A DNA stretch of 64,000 nucleotides from Natranaerovirga pectinivora (GCF_004342165.1 NZ_SMAL01000002.1:124001-188000); one strand, 5' to 3'; counted from the stretch's first letter, positions 1 through 9,126 are shown. Numbers and translations are program-made. The notes: a model not told the origin generated them from the sequence alone.

Positions 1-411
1 AAAGTTGAAGTTGAGAACATTAAGGAAGATGTAGTAGAGGAAGGAAATGATAAAGCGTTAGAAAAACCAATTTATAAAGTAGAAAAAATACCTGCAAAAG
101 TAGAGGATAAAATCTTACTTTTTGATCCTACTGAAATAGATTATATAGAAAGTGAAAATAGCATAAGTCATTTAAATATACGTGGGGAAAAATTTCCTTC
201 TTCATTTTCTCTTGGAGAATTAGAAGACAGATTGAAATATTTTGGTTTTTTTAGATGTCATAGATCTTATTTAGTAAATCTTCAAAGGGTAAGAGAAATT
301 GTTACTTGGACTAGAAATAGTTTTAGTCTAAGTTTAGATAATAAGAAAAAAACATCTATTCCTTTATCAAAGGGAAGATTAGATGAACTTAAAAGCATAT
401 TAAATCTATAA
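1..411 (+). CDS. LytTR-domain transcriptional regulator, C-terminal part (5' end outside window)
   Basis: The reading frame is open from base 1 to TAA at 409-411, so only the last 136 residues are present. From about residue 35 they form a LytTR DNA-binding domain: a strand containing IDYIESENS, then FFRCHRSYLVNL, and a terminal IPLSKGRLDELK helix. Before it lies a Glu/Lys-rich linker. Proteins of this kind bind direct-repeat promoter sites and often control adjacent ABC-2 exporters; some Firmicute versions carry an N-terminal ABC ATPase instead of a receiver. Which type this one is cannot be seen. The ABC exporter genes follow 172 bp downstream on the same strand, which suggests it regulates or cooperates with them. 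Confidence 0.88.
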   Translation, partial: KVEVENIKEDVVEEGNDKALEKPIYKVEKIPAKVEDKILLFDPTEIDYIESENSISHLNIRGEKFPSSFSLGELEDRLKYFGFFRCHRSYLVNLQRVREIVTWTRNSFSLSLDNKKKTSIPLSKGRLDELKSILNL

Positions 412-583
412 ATTAATACACCATTGGAGGTGTTATATACTCCTAATGGAGATTTCTTTGGGCCATTAACTTTAAAAATGAAGCCATTTAACCCTGATAA
501 TACTCCTTTGGGCGTATTTTTATAGTTTGACTTTTTAGAATATGAAATAATGAATCCATAAATCAAAGAAAAGAGGGTTAGTT

Positions 584-1429
584 ATGGATAGTATTATTTC
601 TATGAAAAATGTTTGTAAAAAATTCAAAGACAAAACAGCGATAAAAAATATGACCTTTGATATTAAAGAAGGTGAAATTTTTGGTTTTCTAGGACCAAGT
701 GGTGCTGGTAAAACCACAACAATAAAAATCTTGACAGCTCAACTTATTGCTACAAGTGGTCAGGTAAAGGTTTTAGGAAAGGATATTCACATTCCTAGTA
801 AAGAAGTATTTAAAGAAATAGGTGTCTTATCTGATAATAGTGCTTTGTACGAACGATTAACGGTTCAAGATAATTTATTATTCTATGCAGAAATAAATGG
901 GGTAAATAAAAAAAATTCAGATGAGATATTAGAGCAAGTAGGATTGTTAGAGAGCAAGAAAAAAGAGGTTAAAAAGTTATCAAAAGGGATGAAACAAAGA
1001 TTAAATCTTGCTAGGGCAGTTCTCAACAAACCAAGATTATTATTTTTAGATGAACCAACATCTTCATTAGACCCATCTACAATGGTTGAGATTCATAAAC
1101 TATTAAGAAAGTTGAATAAGGAAGGGACTACAATCTTTCTCACAACACATAACATGGAAGAGGCGGATAAGCTTTGTAATCGGGTTGCATTTCTTAATGA
1201 GGGAGAAATTGTTGAAATAGGAAAGCCGTCAGATATTAAATTAAAATATAGAACAGAAGAGATAAAAGTTATTCTTAAAAACAATCCACAGAATGTTATT
1301 ATTAAAAATGATGAAGAAGGAGGGGCTCAAATAAATGCTTGGATGAAGAAGGGTCAACTCCTCTCAATACATTCTATGGAGCCTAATTTAGAACAAATAT
1401 TTTTAAGATTAACAGGGAGGGAACTGTAA
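584..1429 (+). CDS. ABC transporter ATP-binding protein (ABC-2 exporter, NatA/CcmA-like)
   Basis: This 281-residue protein is the energising subunit of an ABC-2 type exporter. It has a Walker A motif (GPSGAGKTTT, about residues 37-46), a signature LSKGMKQRL, Walker B LLFLDEPTSSLDP and the H-loop histidine in TTHNM. The C-terminal 70 residues are the extension usual for drug, Na+ or lantibiotic exporters of the NatA group. The start ATG follows an AGAGGG ribosome site. Its stop overlaps the start of the permease gene by one base (TAATG), so the two are translationally coupled. The substrate cannot be read from the sequence. The LytTR regulator just upstream makes a NatRAB-like or bacteriocin-immunity-like role plausible, but this is inference. 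Confidence 0.92.
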   Translation: MDSIISMKNVCKKFKDKTAIKNMTFDIKEGEIFGFLGPSGAGKTTTIKILTAQLIATSGQVKVLGKDIHIPSKEVFKEIGVLSDNSALYERLTVQDNLLFYAEINGVNKKNSDEILEQVGLLESKKKEVKKLSKGMKQRLNLARAVLNKPRLLFLDEPTSSLDPSTMVEIHKLLRKLNKEGTTIFLTTHNMEEADKLCNRVAFLNEGEIVEIGKPSDIKLKYRTEEIKVILKNNPQNVIIKNDEEGGAQINAWMKKGQLLSIHSMEPNLEQIFLRLTGREL

Positions 1430-2151
1430 TGGATTTTTCAATTAAAAGAGTTAATGCGCTGTTTAAAAAGGAAATAAAAGACTTTACAAAAAATCTTAAC
1501 GTGTTCTTTATGTGCTTACTGCCTATATTATTTGCATTTATATATTCTTTTCTAGGTTCTATGCCAGGAGAGCATATGGAAAAAAGCCAGACGTTGCTTT
1601 TGGTTATGACGATGAACTTAGTGATTGTTGGCTGTAGTATTATGGCTATTTTAATTTCTGAGGAAAAAGAAAAAAATACACTTAGAACATTAATGTTATC
1701 ATCTGTTTCACCTGTAGAATTTTTGACTGGTAAAACATTGGTTATGTTGGTCATTACTATTTTAAATAATATTTTTATTTATATGATTTTAGGCTTAGAC
1801 TCAAGACATATGGGAATGTATATTATACTTTCAACTTTAGTTGTTATCACCATGATTACTATAGGTGCAATCATCGGTTTAATGGTTCAGAATCAAATGG
1901 CTACTGGTGTAATGGTAATGCCAATTGCATTAGGATTTTTAATGATACCAATGTTAGGAGAAGTTAATGAAGTGGCTATGACAATAGCAGAATGGCTTCC
2001 CAACTATAATTTAGAGATTATACTAGAAAGAGTTTTTAATGAAGATTCAGTAAACATATTTTCAAAAAATTTAACGGTGATTATTGGATGGATCATTGGA
2101 TCCATAGCAATATTTGTTTATGTATATAAGAAAAAAGGTTTAGATAAGTAA
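1429..2151 (+). CDS. ABC-2 type transporter permease
   Basis: This is a 240-residue membrane protein with about six hydrophobic segments, beginning near residue 25 (VFFMCLLPILFAFIYSF). The EEKEKNTLRTLMLSSVSP stretch is the typical cytoplasmic element of ABC-2 permeases of the NatB/YhaP kind. It overlaps the upstream ATPase gene by one base and is followed by a strong terminator, so the two genes make the whole exporter, with the permease presumably acting as a dimer. The substrate is unknown. No extracytoplasmic loop domain is present, which makes it a short member of the family. Confidence 0.88.
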   Translation: MDFSIKRVNALFKKEIKDFTKNLNVFFMCLLPILFAFIYSFLGSMPGEHMEKSQTLLLVMTMNLVIVGCSIMAILISEEKEKNTLRTLMLSSVSPVEFLTGKTLVMLVITILNNIFIYMILGLDSRHMGMYIILSTLVVITMITIGAIIGLMVQNQMATGVMVMPIALGFLMIPMLGEVNEVAMTIAEWLPNYNLEIILERVFNEDSVNIFSKNLTVIIGWIIGSIAIFVYVYKKKGLDK

Positions 2152-2175
2152 CCTAGTAAATATAAAAATGATGGC

Positions 2176-2208
2176 AAGTCTCCCAGATGATTATTTGGGA
2201 GACTTTTT
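2176..2208 (+). terminator. rho-independent terminator after ABC-2 operon
   Basis: A perfect 10-bp stem (arms 2176-2185 and 2196-2205) is followed directly by a T run. It ends the ABC exporter transcript and separates it from the PLP-enzyme operon that starts at 2347. Confidence 0.9.
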
Positions 2209-2346
2209 CAATATTTAATATATATTCTAAAGATTTTGTAAAAACAAAGTGTTTGCCCTTAAGAAGCTAAAAAAATAAAGAATATTATTTTTAATTAATG
2301 TCAATAATCCCACTGATATATAAAACTAAATCAAAGGAGATAAGGA

Positions 2347-3294
2347 ATGAGAGTAGGTTTTTTTGGAAAAGGCGGTAGCGGAAAGACAACAGTTGCGGCA
2401 GGATTTATAAATTATATGAAAAATCAACATCAACATATTTTAGCAATAGATGCAGATATGAATGTACATTTAGGAAGAACCTTACAAATGGAGGCTAATC
2501 CAATTTGCAATTCATTTGAAGATTTTATTCATTACTTAGAAGAAGATAGAATTAGTAAGTCAGAAGAAAAACCAGTTTTTATTGGGACGACACCACCTTC
2601 CCAAAATTCAAGATTTATTCGACCCAAAAAGGATGATCCATTTATAAAAAAATATGCAACTCAAAAAGGTAATATCTCTTTGATTACAGTTGGATCATAT
2701 AGTAATGAAGAAGTGGGACATTCTTGTTATCATGGAAAATTAGGGGTATTAGAGTTGGCTTATAATCATTTGCTAGATGACGAGAAAGATATTGTTATCG
2801 CAGACTCAACAGCAGGTGTTGACAGTGTAGGGACTTCCATGTTTTTAGTATATGATATTAATATTTTTGTAGTTGAGCCAACTCAAAGAAGTTTAAGTGT
2901 CTATCTTGATTTTCTAAAAATTACTGAGAATTATAAACTAAATACTTATGTTATTGGCAATAAGATAAATGATGAAGAAGACTTGGCTTTTTTAGAGAAG
3001 TATATACCAAAAGATAAATTAATAGGAATTATAAACAATTCAAACCACCTAAGGAGGTTTGAACAAGGGAATATAAATGCTTTTGATGTCTTTACTAAAA
3101 ACAATGAAGAAGTTTTTGAAAAGATTAGTAGGGTTATGAGAAATACAGAAAAAAATTGGGATAAGTACTACAGTATGCTCCTAGATGTATACAAAGCCAG
3201 CTGTAAAGAATGGTATAACGGCTATTATGGACAAGATTTAGAGAAGTATATTGAGCCAGAGTTTAGTTATGAAAAAGTGGTGATGAAGGCATGA
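2347..3294 (+). CDS. CooC/MinD-family P-loop ATPase
   Basis: This 315-residue protein belongs to the SIMIBI deviant-Walker ATPases. The N-terminus has GKGGSGKTT (residues 7-15) with both signature lysines, and LAIDADMN follows as the switch segment. The region VIADSTAGVDSVGT is Walker-B-like. The overall layout resembles CooC, the ATPase that helps load nickel into CO dehydrogenase, more than ParA. The CooC CxC metal motif is not clear; one cysteine (GHSCYHG) lies near that place. It starts with ATG after AAAGGAGAT and overlaps the next gene by ATGA. No CODH or other metalloenzyme is nearby; instead it heads an operon of three PLP enzymes. Its role there is unknown. A maturation or gating ATPase for one of them is a guess. 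Confidence 0.82.
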   Translation: MRVGFFGKGGSGKTTVAAGFINYMKNQHQHILAIDADMNVHLGRTLQMEANPICNSFEDFIHYLEEDRISKSEEKPVFIGTTPPSQNSRFIRPKKDDPFIKKYATQKGNISLITVGSYSNEEVGHSCYHGKLGVLELAYNHLLDDEKDIVIADSTAGVDSVGTSMFLVYDINIFVVEPTQRSLSVYLDFLKITENYKLNTYVIGNKINDEEDLAFLEKYIPKDKLIGIINNSNHLRRFEQGNINAFDVFTKNNEEVFEKISRVMRNTEKNWDKYYSMLLDVYKASCKEWYNGYYGQDLEKYIEPEFSYEKVVMKA

Positions 3295-4745
3295 TGCAAT
3301 TTACACCCTATGTGAATGAAAGGATTAAAAAATTCCTAGATGAAAAAGAAACCCTTATAAGTTTAGTAGATGGACTAGGGTCACCCTTAAACATTCTTTT
3401 CCCTGAAGAAATAGAAAAAAATATTGAGGGATTCAAACAAGTTTTTCAAAAACATTATGTGAGTGGAAAGATATTTTATGCCCATAAAACCAATAAATCT
3501 AATGCTATTGTAAAGCAAGCATCCTTTGAAGATGTGAATATTGATGTGGCATCTGAAAAGGAATTAAAAAGTGCTTTAAATAACGGGTTTACAGGAGAAA
3601 GAATAGAAGGAACAGGACCTAAAAATAAAAATTTTATAGCACTGGGATTGAAACATAATATTCTTTTTAATATAGACAATTTACAAGAACTAGAACAAAT
3701 GATAGAACTTAAAAAAACTAGGTATTTTCATACAACTAAAAAAGTAAAGGTATTATTAAGATTTAGTGGTTTTCAATCTGAGAGTCACAAAATATTGTCA
3801 AAGGACAGTCGATTTGGAATACCAGTGAGTCAACTTTATGATGTATTGGATTTTTTAAATGACCATATTAAAGATTTTGAATTACTAGGGTTTGCTTTTC
3901 ATTTAGATACTATTGAAATAAAAGAAAAGGTTATAGCAATAGAAAATTCAATCATATTTTTTAATATAGCTAGAGATTATGGATTTGATCCAAAGGTTTT
4001 AGATATAGGTGGAGGATTTAAAGTAAGCTATATTGAAAAAGAGTCAGAGTGGCATAAAAGCATTAGTTATTTAAAAGAGTCTATACTAGGGTATAAAGAA
4101 AGTGTCACTTGGAATGGATTGTCTTATGGTGTACAAAAAGATAAAGGCGTTTTAAAAGGGTCATTGAATATTTACAATTACTATGATAACTTAACGGGTC
4201 CTAACTATCTTGATGCCTTGCTTGAGACAAGGTTACCAAGTTTTGAAAATAGAACAATTGGGACCATTCTTAGTGAAAATATGATTGAATTATATATTGA
4301 ACCAGGCAAAGCACTAGTAAACCAATTAGGTATAACCGTTGCAAAAGTCAATTTTATAAAGGAATCTTCAAAAGGTGAAACACTAATAGGATTAGATGCT
4401 AAAAGGACAGATGTGGTAATGGCAGACCAAGAGTTATTCATTGATCCTATAGTGATATACAAAAATAAAATTACCACTACCAAGGATAAAGATATAGGAG
4501 TCTACTTCATTGGTAATCTCTGTTTAGAATCGGATTTGATTTATAAACATAAAGTCTATTTACAAGAAATACCTAGTATAGGGGATATGATTATATTCCC
4601 TAATACTGCTGGCTATTTTATGGATTTTAATGCAACAGAGTCTATTATGCAACCTATCGCTAAAAAAGTGGCTGTTACTAATAGTCAGAATGGGTTTCAA
4701 TGGTATTCTGATGAAATATACAATCCAGTTAATGTTATTAATTGA
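3291..4745 (+). CDS. fold-type III PLP enzyme, Y4yA / diaminopimelate decarboxylase-like
   Basis: This is a 484-residue alanine-racemase-fold PLP enzyme. The cofactor lysine is Lys66 in FYAHKTNKS. LDIGGGFKVSY is the phosphate-binding Gly loop, and EPGKALVNQLG matches the EPGR motif. GNLCLESD stands where decarboxylases have the dimer-interface Cys and substrate-binding Glu, so the active site looks complete. It is longer than LysA (about 420) and resembles the Y4yA group of uncharacterised PLP enzymes, which I recognise from general knowledge and not from a search. The likely chemistry is decarboxylation or racemisation of an amino acid, substrate unknown. The start overlaps the ATPase stop (ATGA). 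A second in-frame ATG follows immediately at 3294. Confidence 0.85.
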   Translation: MMQFTPYVNERIKKFLDEKETLISLVDGLGSPLNILFPEEIEKNIEGFKQVFQKHYVSGKIFYAHKTNKSNAIVKQASFEDVNIDVASEKELKSALNNGFTGERIEGTGPKNKNFIALGLKHNILFNIDNLQELEQMIELKKTRYFHTTKKVKVLLRFSGFQSESHKILSKDSRFGIPVSQLYDVLDFLNDHIKDFELLGFAFHLDTIEIKEKVIAIENSIIFFNIARDYGFDPKVLDIGGGFKVSYIEKESEWHKSISYLKESILGYKESVTWNGLSYGVQKDKGVLKGSLNIYNYYDNLTGPNYLDALLETRLPSFENRTIGTILSENMIELYIEPGKALVNQLGITVAKVNFIKESSKGETLIGLDAKRTDVVMADQELFIDPIVIYKNKITTTKDKDIGVYFIGNLCLESDLIYKHKVYLQEIPSIGDMIIFPNTAGYFMDFNATESIMQPIAKKVAVTNSQNGFQWYSDEIYNPVNVIN

Positions 4746-4761
4746 TGCAAAGGATGATGAG

Positions 4762-6102
4762 ATGTTATATAACAACATAACTGAACTTATTGGTAATACG
4801 CCGATACTAAGGATATCTCCAGAAGTTCATAAATTAAAAAACATTGAGCTTTATGCAAAATTAGAATTTTATAATCCCTTTGGTTCTGTTAAAGACAGAA
4901 TTGCTTATGGCATGATAAAAGAAGATCTAAAGGATATAAAAGAAAATGGAAAGACAATTATAGAATCATCTAGTGGGAATACTGCCAAGGCACTTCAAAT
5001 CTTAGCGCATATCAATGGCATTACATTCAAAACAGTTACCAATAGAATAAAAATACCAGAAGTTAAAAATATATTAAGAATTCTAGGAACTGATATTGAG
5101 GAATTGCCAGGTCTTTCAGAATGTCCTGATCCAACAGATCCAAATGACCCTATTAGATTTATTGAGAATATGGTGTCCCAAGAGCCTCATAAATATTATC
5201 ATACGGCACAGTACTCTAATATGAAAAATAGAGATACCCATTATAAAACAACAGGAAGAGAAATTTATGAGGATATTGGTACTGTAGATTATTTCTTAGG
5301 CACACTAGGGACAACAGGCTCAAGTAGAGGAATAATAGAGTACTTAACAGAAAAAAATCCTCATTTGGTTAAAGTAGGTATTATAGCGGATAAAGGGGAT
5401 ACCATCCCTGGTATAAGAAATGTAGATGAAATGCATGAAGTAGGCATATATGAAAAAACTCTTTATGATGACATTATTACAGTGAATTCTTTAGAAGCCA
5501 TCAATGGAATGGAAACCCTTATACGTCAAAGTGGCGTTCTTGGAGGTCCTACTAGTGGCGGTGCATTTTGGGGGACTTTAAAATACTTAGAAGAAGTAGA
5601 TAAAAGTTTATCTGAAAAGAAAACAGCAGTCTTTGTTGTATGTGATAGAGTAGAGCCGTATATCTCATATATACAGAAAAGAAGACCGGACTTTTTTGAG
5701 GTAGAAACCCATAAGGACACCATAAGAAACTTATCCAATGAAGAACTAGCTAATGTAAATACCATCAGTATTGGCGAAGCCCTAGAGTGGGTAGAAGAGA
5801 ATAATCCTTTAATAATAGATTTAAGAGGTAATATGGCATTTAGAACAAGTCATATACCCAATTCAATCAATATTACAGATAATTATTTTGAGGAGTTAAT
5901 TGATGCAGGGATTCCTTTTTCTAATAATATCCTTGTTATGTTGGTTTGTCCAGTTGGTGAGAAATCAAATAAATTTGTCGCCCTAATGAAGAAAAAAGGT
6001 TTTGACGCCTATAGCTTAGAAGGAGGGATTGTTTCATGGAGGGATGCAGGATATCCTATGAAACCCTTGAATCTCAAGAAGAAAGAACAAGCTGTCATTT
6101 AG
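4762..6102 (+). CDS. cysteine synthase-like PLP enzyme fused to a C-terminal rhodanese domain
   Basis: This protein has 446 residues. Residues 1-320 are a fold-type II PLP domain like CysK/SbnA: the Schiff-base lysine is Lys44 in NPFGSVKDR, the substrate loop is SSSGNTA, and GTLGTTGSS is the phosphate loop. Residues about 340-440 are a rhodanese domain with the persulfide-accepting Cys396 in CPVGEKS and the terminal LEGGIVSW motif. I chose the start at 4762 because AAAGGA lies 7 bases before it and ITELIGNTP then sits where CysK family members begin. The fusion implies sulfur transfer to or from an aminoacrylate-type intermediate. The next gene encodes a cysteine desulfurase-like enzyme that could charge the rhodanese. 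The product is unknown. Confidence 0.88.
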   Translation: MLYNNITELIGNTPILRISPEVHKLKNIELYAKLEFYNPFGSVKDRIAYGMIKEDLKDIKENGKTIIESSSGNTAKALQILAHINGITFKTVTNRIKIPEVKNILRILGTDIEELPGLSECPDPTDPNDPIRFIENMVSQEPHKYYHTAQYSNMKNRDTHYKTTGREIYEDIGTVDYFLGTLGTTGSSRGIIEYLTEKNPHLVKVGIIADKGDTIPGIRNVDEMHEVGIYEKTLYDDIITVNSLEAINGMETLIRQSGVLGGPTSGGAFWGTLKYLEEVDKSLSEKKTAVFVVCDRVEPYISYIQKRRPDFFEVETHKDTIRNLSNEELANVNTISIGEALEWVEENNPLIIDLRGNMAFRTSHIPNSINITDNYFEELIDAGIPFSNNILVMLVCPVGEKSNKFVALMKKKGFDAYSLEGGIVSWRDAGYPMKPLNLKKKEQAVI

Positions 6103-7328
6103 AAAACATAAGAAATAACTTTCCAATAATTATAAACAATCCAGATACAATATATTTTGACAATGCTTCAACGACACAAAAGCCTTACAGTGTTATTCAA
6201 ACTTTAAGTGATTTTTATATGAATTCTTGTGCAAACATAGGAAGAGGGAGTTATGAATGGGCTAATAAAAACCATATGGCAATTAACGACGTTAGAAAAA
6301 AGGTTGCTTCTTTCATAAATGGAAAAAGTATAAATGAAATTGTATTTACTTCAGGTGCAACTGAAAGCTCTAATCTTATTGTGTATTCTTGGGCCTTACA
6401 CAACCTAAAAGATGGGGATGAAGTGCTACTATGCTATACAGATCATAAATCTACTGTACTACCTTGGATTAATATAAAAGAGTTATTATATAAATCTGGT
6501 GTAACTATTAATTTAGTTCCAATCATTAATAATAGTCAAGGCGATTATAATGAGATCGATTTATATAGTAAAATAAATGATAAAACCCAAGTTGTTGTTC
6601 TAACCCATATTCATAATGCTTATGGCATGGAAATGGGGGTTCAAGAAATTGTAAAAAAAATTAAAACCATTAAAGAGGACACTGTATTCGTATTAGATGT
6701 TAGTCAAAGCATAGGACATATAAAAATAGATACAGAAGCGTTAGGCATAGATTTTCTATATTTTTCAGGACATAAAATGTTTGCGGGGAATGGTGTAGGT
6801 GTTTTATGGATAAATAGTAGATTGCATCACCAAATTAAGCCCTTTTTTGTAGGAGGCAATAGTCGGTTTTTTAATGATGAAATTATAAGGGATTATAATA
6901 AAGGATATGAAATGTTAGAAGCTGGGACAATGAATATCCCTAGCATATTAACATTAGAACCAGCAATTCAATTGATAAATGAAATAGGCATTGAAGTCAT
7001 TGAAGGGTATTTATTAGAGTTGACCCAGTACTTAATAAAAGAATTAAAAAAGATAAGTAAAGTTCAATTTGTATCTGGACCTCCGTTATGTAGTTGTGTA
7101 ATAGGATATGGGATTATTTCCTTTAAAATAGATGGTGTGAGCTCTCAAGATATTGGATATATTTTAAACGATTATGGGATTTTTGTAAGAACAGGACAAC
7201 ATTGTATAAGTAATGAAGGTTCAATAGATCATTCCGTAAGAGTTAGTTTACAGATTTACAATACAGTTGAAGAGATTGATAAATTTATTTCTATTATAAA
7301 AATCATAGCTGAAGTTGATGATTTTTAA
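6036..7328 (+). CDS. class V aminotransferase, SufS/CsdA-like cysteine desulfurase
   Basis: This 430-residue fold-type I PLP enzyme has the order expected for group II cysteine desulfurases: YFDNASTTQKP near the N-terminus, FTSGATES, the Schiff-base Lys247 in SGHKMFAGNG, and RTGQHC with a cysteine (Cys390) at the catalytic persulfide position. It overlaps the end of the upstream gene by 67 bases. The start at 6036 has a consensus AAGGAGG nine bases upstream, inside the rhodanese EGG codons, and no other good start exists before the conserved core. There is no SufU, SufBCD or NifU neighbour, so a housekeeping Fe-S role is unlikely. It probably supplies sulfur to the neighbouring rhodanese fusion. 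Confidence 0.86.
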   Translation: MEGCRISYETLESQEERTSCHLENIRNNFPIIINNPDTIYFDNASTTQKPYSVIQTLSDFYMNSCANIGRGSYEWANKNHMAINDVRKKVASFINGKSINEIVFTSGATESSNLIVYSWALHNLKDGDEVLLCYTDHKSTVLPWINIKELLYKSGVTINLVPIINNSQGDYNEIDLYSKINDKTQVVVLTHIHNAYGMEMGVQEIVKKIKTIKEDTVFVLDVSQSIGHIKIDTEALGIDFLYFSGHKMFAGNGVGVLWINSRLHHQIKPFFVGGNSRFFNDEIIRDYNKGYEMLEAGTMNIPSILTLEPAIQLINEIGIEVIEGYLLELTQYLIKELKKISKVQFVSGPPLCSCVIGYGIISFKIDGVSSQDIGYILNDYGIFVRTGQHCISNEGSIDHSVRVSLQIYNTVEEIDKFISIIKIIAEVDDF

Positions 7329-7345
7329 TCATAAAAGCAGGTCAT

Positions 7346-7374
7346 GTGACAAAACATGGATTTTTTGTTACAAT
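7346..7374 (+). promoter_or_regulatory. sigma-A-type promoter for the BCCT gene
   Basis: GTGACA, a 17-base spacer and TACAAT lie 54 bases before the start of the BCCT gene. This gives the transporter its own transcript, separate from the PLP operon. Confidence 0.6.
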
Positions 7375-7427
7375 ATTACAGAAGTTTATATCCAAAAATT
7401 TACTTAACAGAATAGGAGAGGAAACAT

Positions 7428-9122
7428 ATGGATGAAAAACAACTCTTGGAAGAACAGAGAATCCAAGCAGAACAAGAGGAAAAACTTTACAAAAGAAACT
7501 TTACAAAATTTGGTTTAGATATGAATCTAAATGTATCTCTAGGAGCAGGATTGTTAATCTTAATTTTTTCTTTATATGCATTATTCAATCTAGAGCATGC
7601 CAATGAAATGTTTTTCCTTGTACAAGACACCATTATTACTAATTTTGATTGGGTGTTTATCTTATCTAGTAATTTCTTTATTATCGTGTGTATCTTTTTA
7701 GCATTTTCCAAACTAGGAACAGTTCGATTAGGTGGAACAGATAGTGAAACAGAGTTTTCAAATTTCGGTTGGTATTCTATGTTAATTTCAGCAGGGATGG
7801 GAATTGGTTTAATGTTCTGGTCTGTTGGGGAACCACTATACCATGCTTCTCAAACGCCACCCATATTTGCTTCAAGCAATGCTACACATGCTGCTATGGC
7901 AACAACATTTTTTCATTGGGGTTTACACCCTTGGGGAATATATGCTCTTATTTCTTTGGCGTTGGCCTTCTTTACTTATAATAGAAAATTACCTCTGTCA
8001 TTTAGATCAGTTTTTTACCCTCTTTTTAAAGACAAGGTGTTTGGTCGTCTTGGCGATGTTATAGATACAATTGCAGTTTTAGCCACATTATTTGGTTTGG
8101 CCACATCTCTAGGATTAGGTGTTCAACAGATTAATAGTGGTTTGAATTTCTTAATTGGAATCCCTTTTAATGTAACAATGCAAGTTATTCTTATCGTTGT
8201 TATTACATTTATAGCAACATTATCTGTAGTATCTGGTATTGATAAAGGGGTAAAATTCCTTTCAGAAACCAATATGAAAATAGCTGGAGTTTTTATGGTT
8301 GCAGTATTTTTACTTGGGCCTACAGGCTATATTTTAAGAACATTTTCCAATTCTTTAGGACTGTACCTTAATGACTTTGTTAGCTCTTCATTTTTTATCT
8401 CAATGGGAGATAAAAGTTGGCAAGGGGGATGGTCTGTGTTCTATTTAGCGTGGTGGATTTCTTGGTCTCCATTTGTAGGTATGTTTATTGCTAGAATTTC
8501 TAAAGGAAGAACCATTAGGGAAGTTGTACTTGGTGTGCTTATTATACCATCTCTACTATCTTTTATTTGGTTATCTGTTTTCGGTGGTACAGCAATATTT
8601 GTTAATCGAGAAATGCAAGGTGGTTTATTCAGTGTGGTAGAAAATAATCTACCAGTTGCCTTATTTGAAATGCTTTCTGGTCTATCTCAAATATTTGCAG
8701 CAGATATGTTTGTTGGTGTTATTCGTGTTGTATTATCCATTGTAGCCACGGTGCTGATCATTACTTACTTTATCACGTCGTCAGACTCGGGATCTTTAGT
8801 AGTTTCTAAGATTACATCAGGTGGAAAAGAAACTTCTCCAGTAAGACAAAAAGTATTTTGGGCGTGTTTAGAAGGTCTTGTAGCAGCCATATTATTGATT
8901 ATTGGTGGTGAACGAGCACTACAAGCTTTACAAACAGCTGTTATTACAACAGGATTACCTTTTGCACTTGTACTAGTGCTGATGACTTTTTCATTAATCA
9001 AAGCACTTCAAGTATCCTATACAAGACAAAAGAGAATTAAAGATATCAGCAAGTTTAAAAGAATTGCAGATCATTTAAAAGTATTTGATAAAAATAAAGC
9101 TAAAAAAAATGAATTAAAATAA
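7428..9122 (+). CDS. BCCT-family osmolyte transporter (betaine/choline/carnitine)
   Basis: This is a 564-residue, twelve-helix secondary transporter. The family signature GMGIGLMFWSVGEP is at about residues 123-136, and the WWISWSPFVGMFIARIS segment in TM8 carries the aromatic cage tryptophans. It imports a quaternary ammonium compound such as glycine betaine with Na+. The GMGIG glycine pattern is of the Na+-betaine (OpuD/BetP) type and not the carnitine antiporter (GMGID) type. A start after GAGAGGAAAC fits. It is a single-gene unit with its own promoter and terminator. The likely role is osmoprotection, or supply of methylamines to the dehydrogenase cluster further downstream; the latter is only inference. 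Confidence 0.93.
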   Translation: MDEKQLLEEQRIQAEQEEKLYKRNFTKFGLDMNLNVSLGAGLLILIFSLYALFNLEHANEMFFLVQDTIITNFDWVFILSSNFFIIVCIFLAFSKLGTVRLGGTDSETEFSNFGWYSMLISAGMGIGLMFWSVGEPLYHASQTPPIFASSNATHAAMATTFFHWGLHPWGIYALISLALAFFTYNRKLPLSFRSVFYPLFKDKVFGRLGDVIDTIAVLATLFGLATSLGLGVQQINSGLNFLIGIPFNVTMQVILIVVITFIATLSVVSGIDKGVKFLSETNMKIAGVFMVAVFLLGPTGYILRTFSNSLGLYLNDFVSSSFFISMGDKSWQGGWSVFYLAWWISWSPFVGMFIARISKGRTIREVVLGVLIIPSLLSFIWLSVFGGTAIFVNREMQGGLFSVVENNLPVALFEMLSGLSQIFAADMFVGVIRVVLSIVATVLIITYFITSSDSGSLVVSKITSGGKETSPVRQKVFWACLEGLVAAILLIIGGERALQALQTAVITTGLPFALVLVLMTFSLIKALQVSYTRQKRIKDISKFKRIADHLKVFDKNKAKKNELK

Positions 9123-9126
9123 TATT

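Noticed and set aside
420-535. small hairpins between the LytTR gene and the ABC genes as a riboswitch
   Set aside because: CATTGGAG/CTCCTAATG and AATAC/GTATT pairs are short and mutually exclusive, but no known leader class fits and the T run is weak; it is insufficient for a call.
4630-4761. upstream extension of the rhodanese-fusion protein
   Set aside because: The extra 44 codons overlap the previous gene in another frame and precede the ribosome site AAAGGA; homologous folds begin at the ITELIGNTP region.
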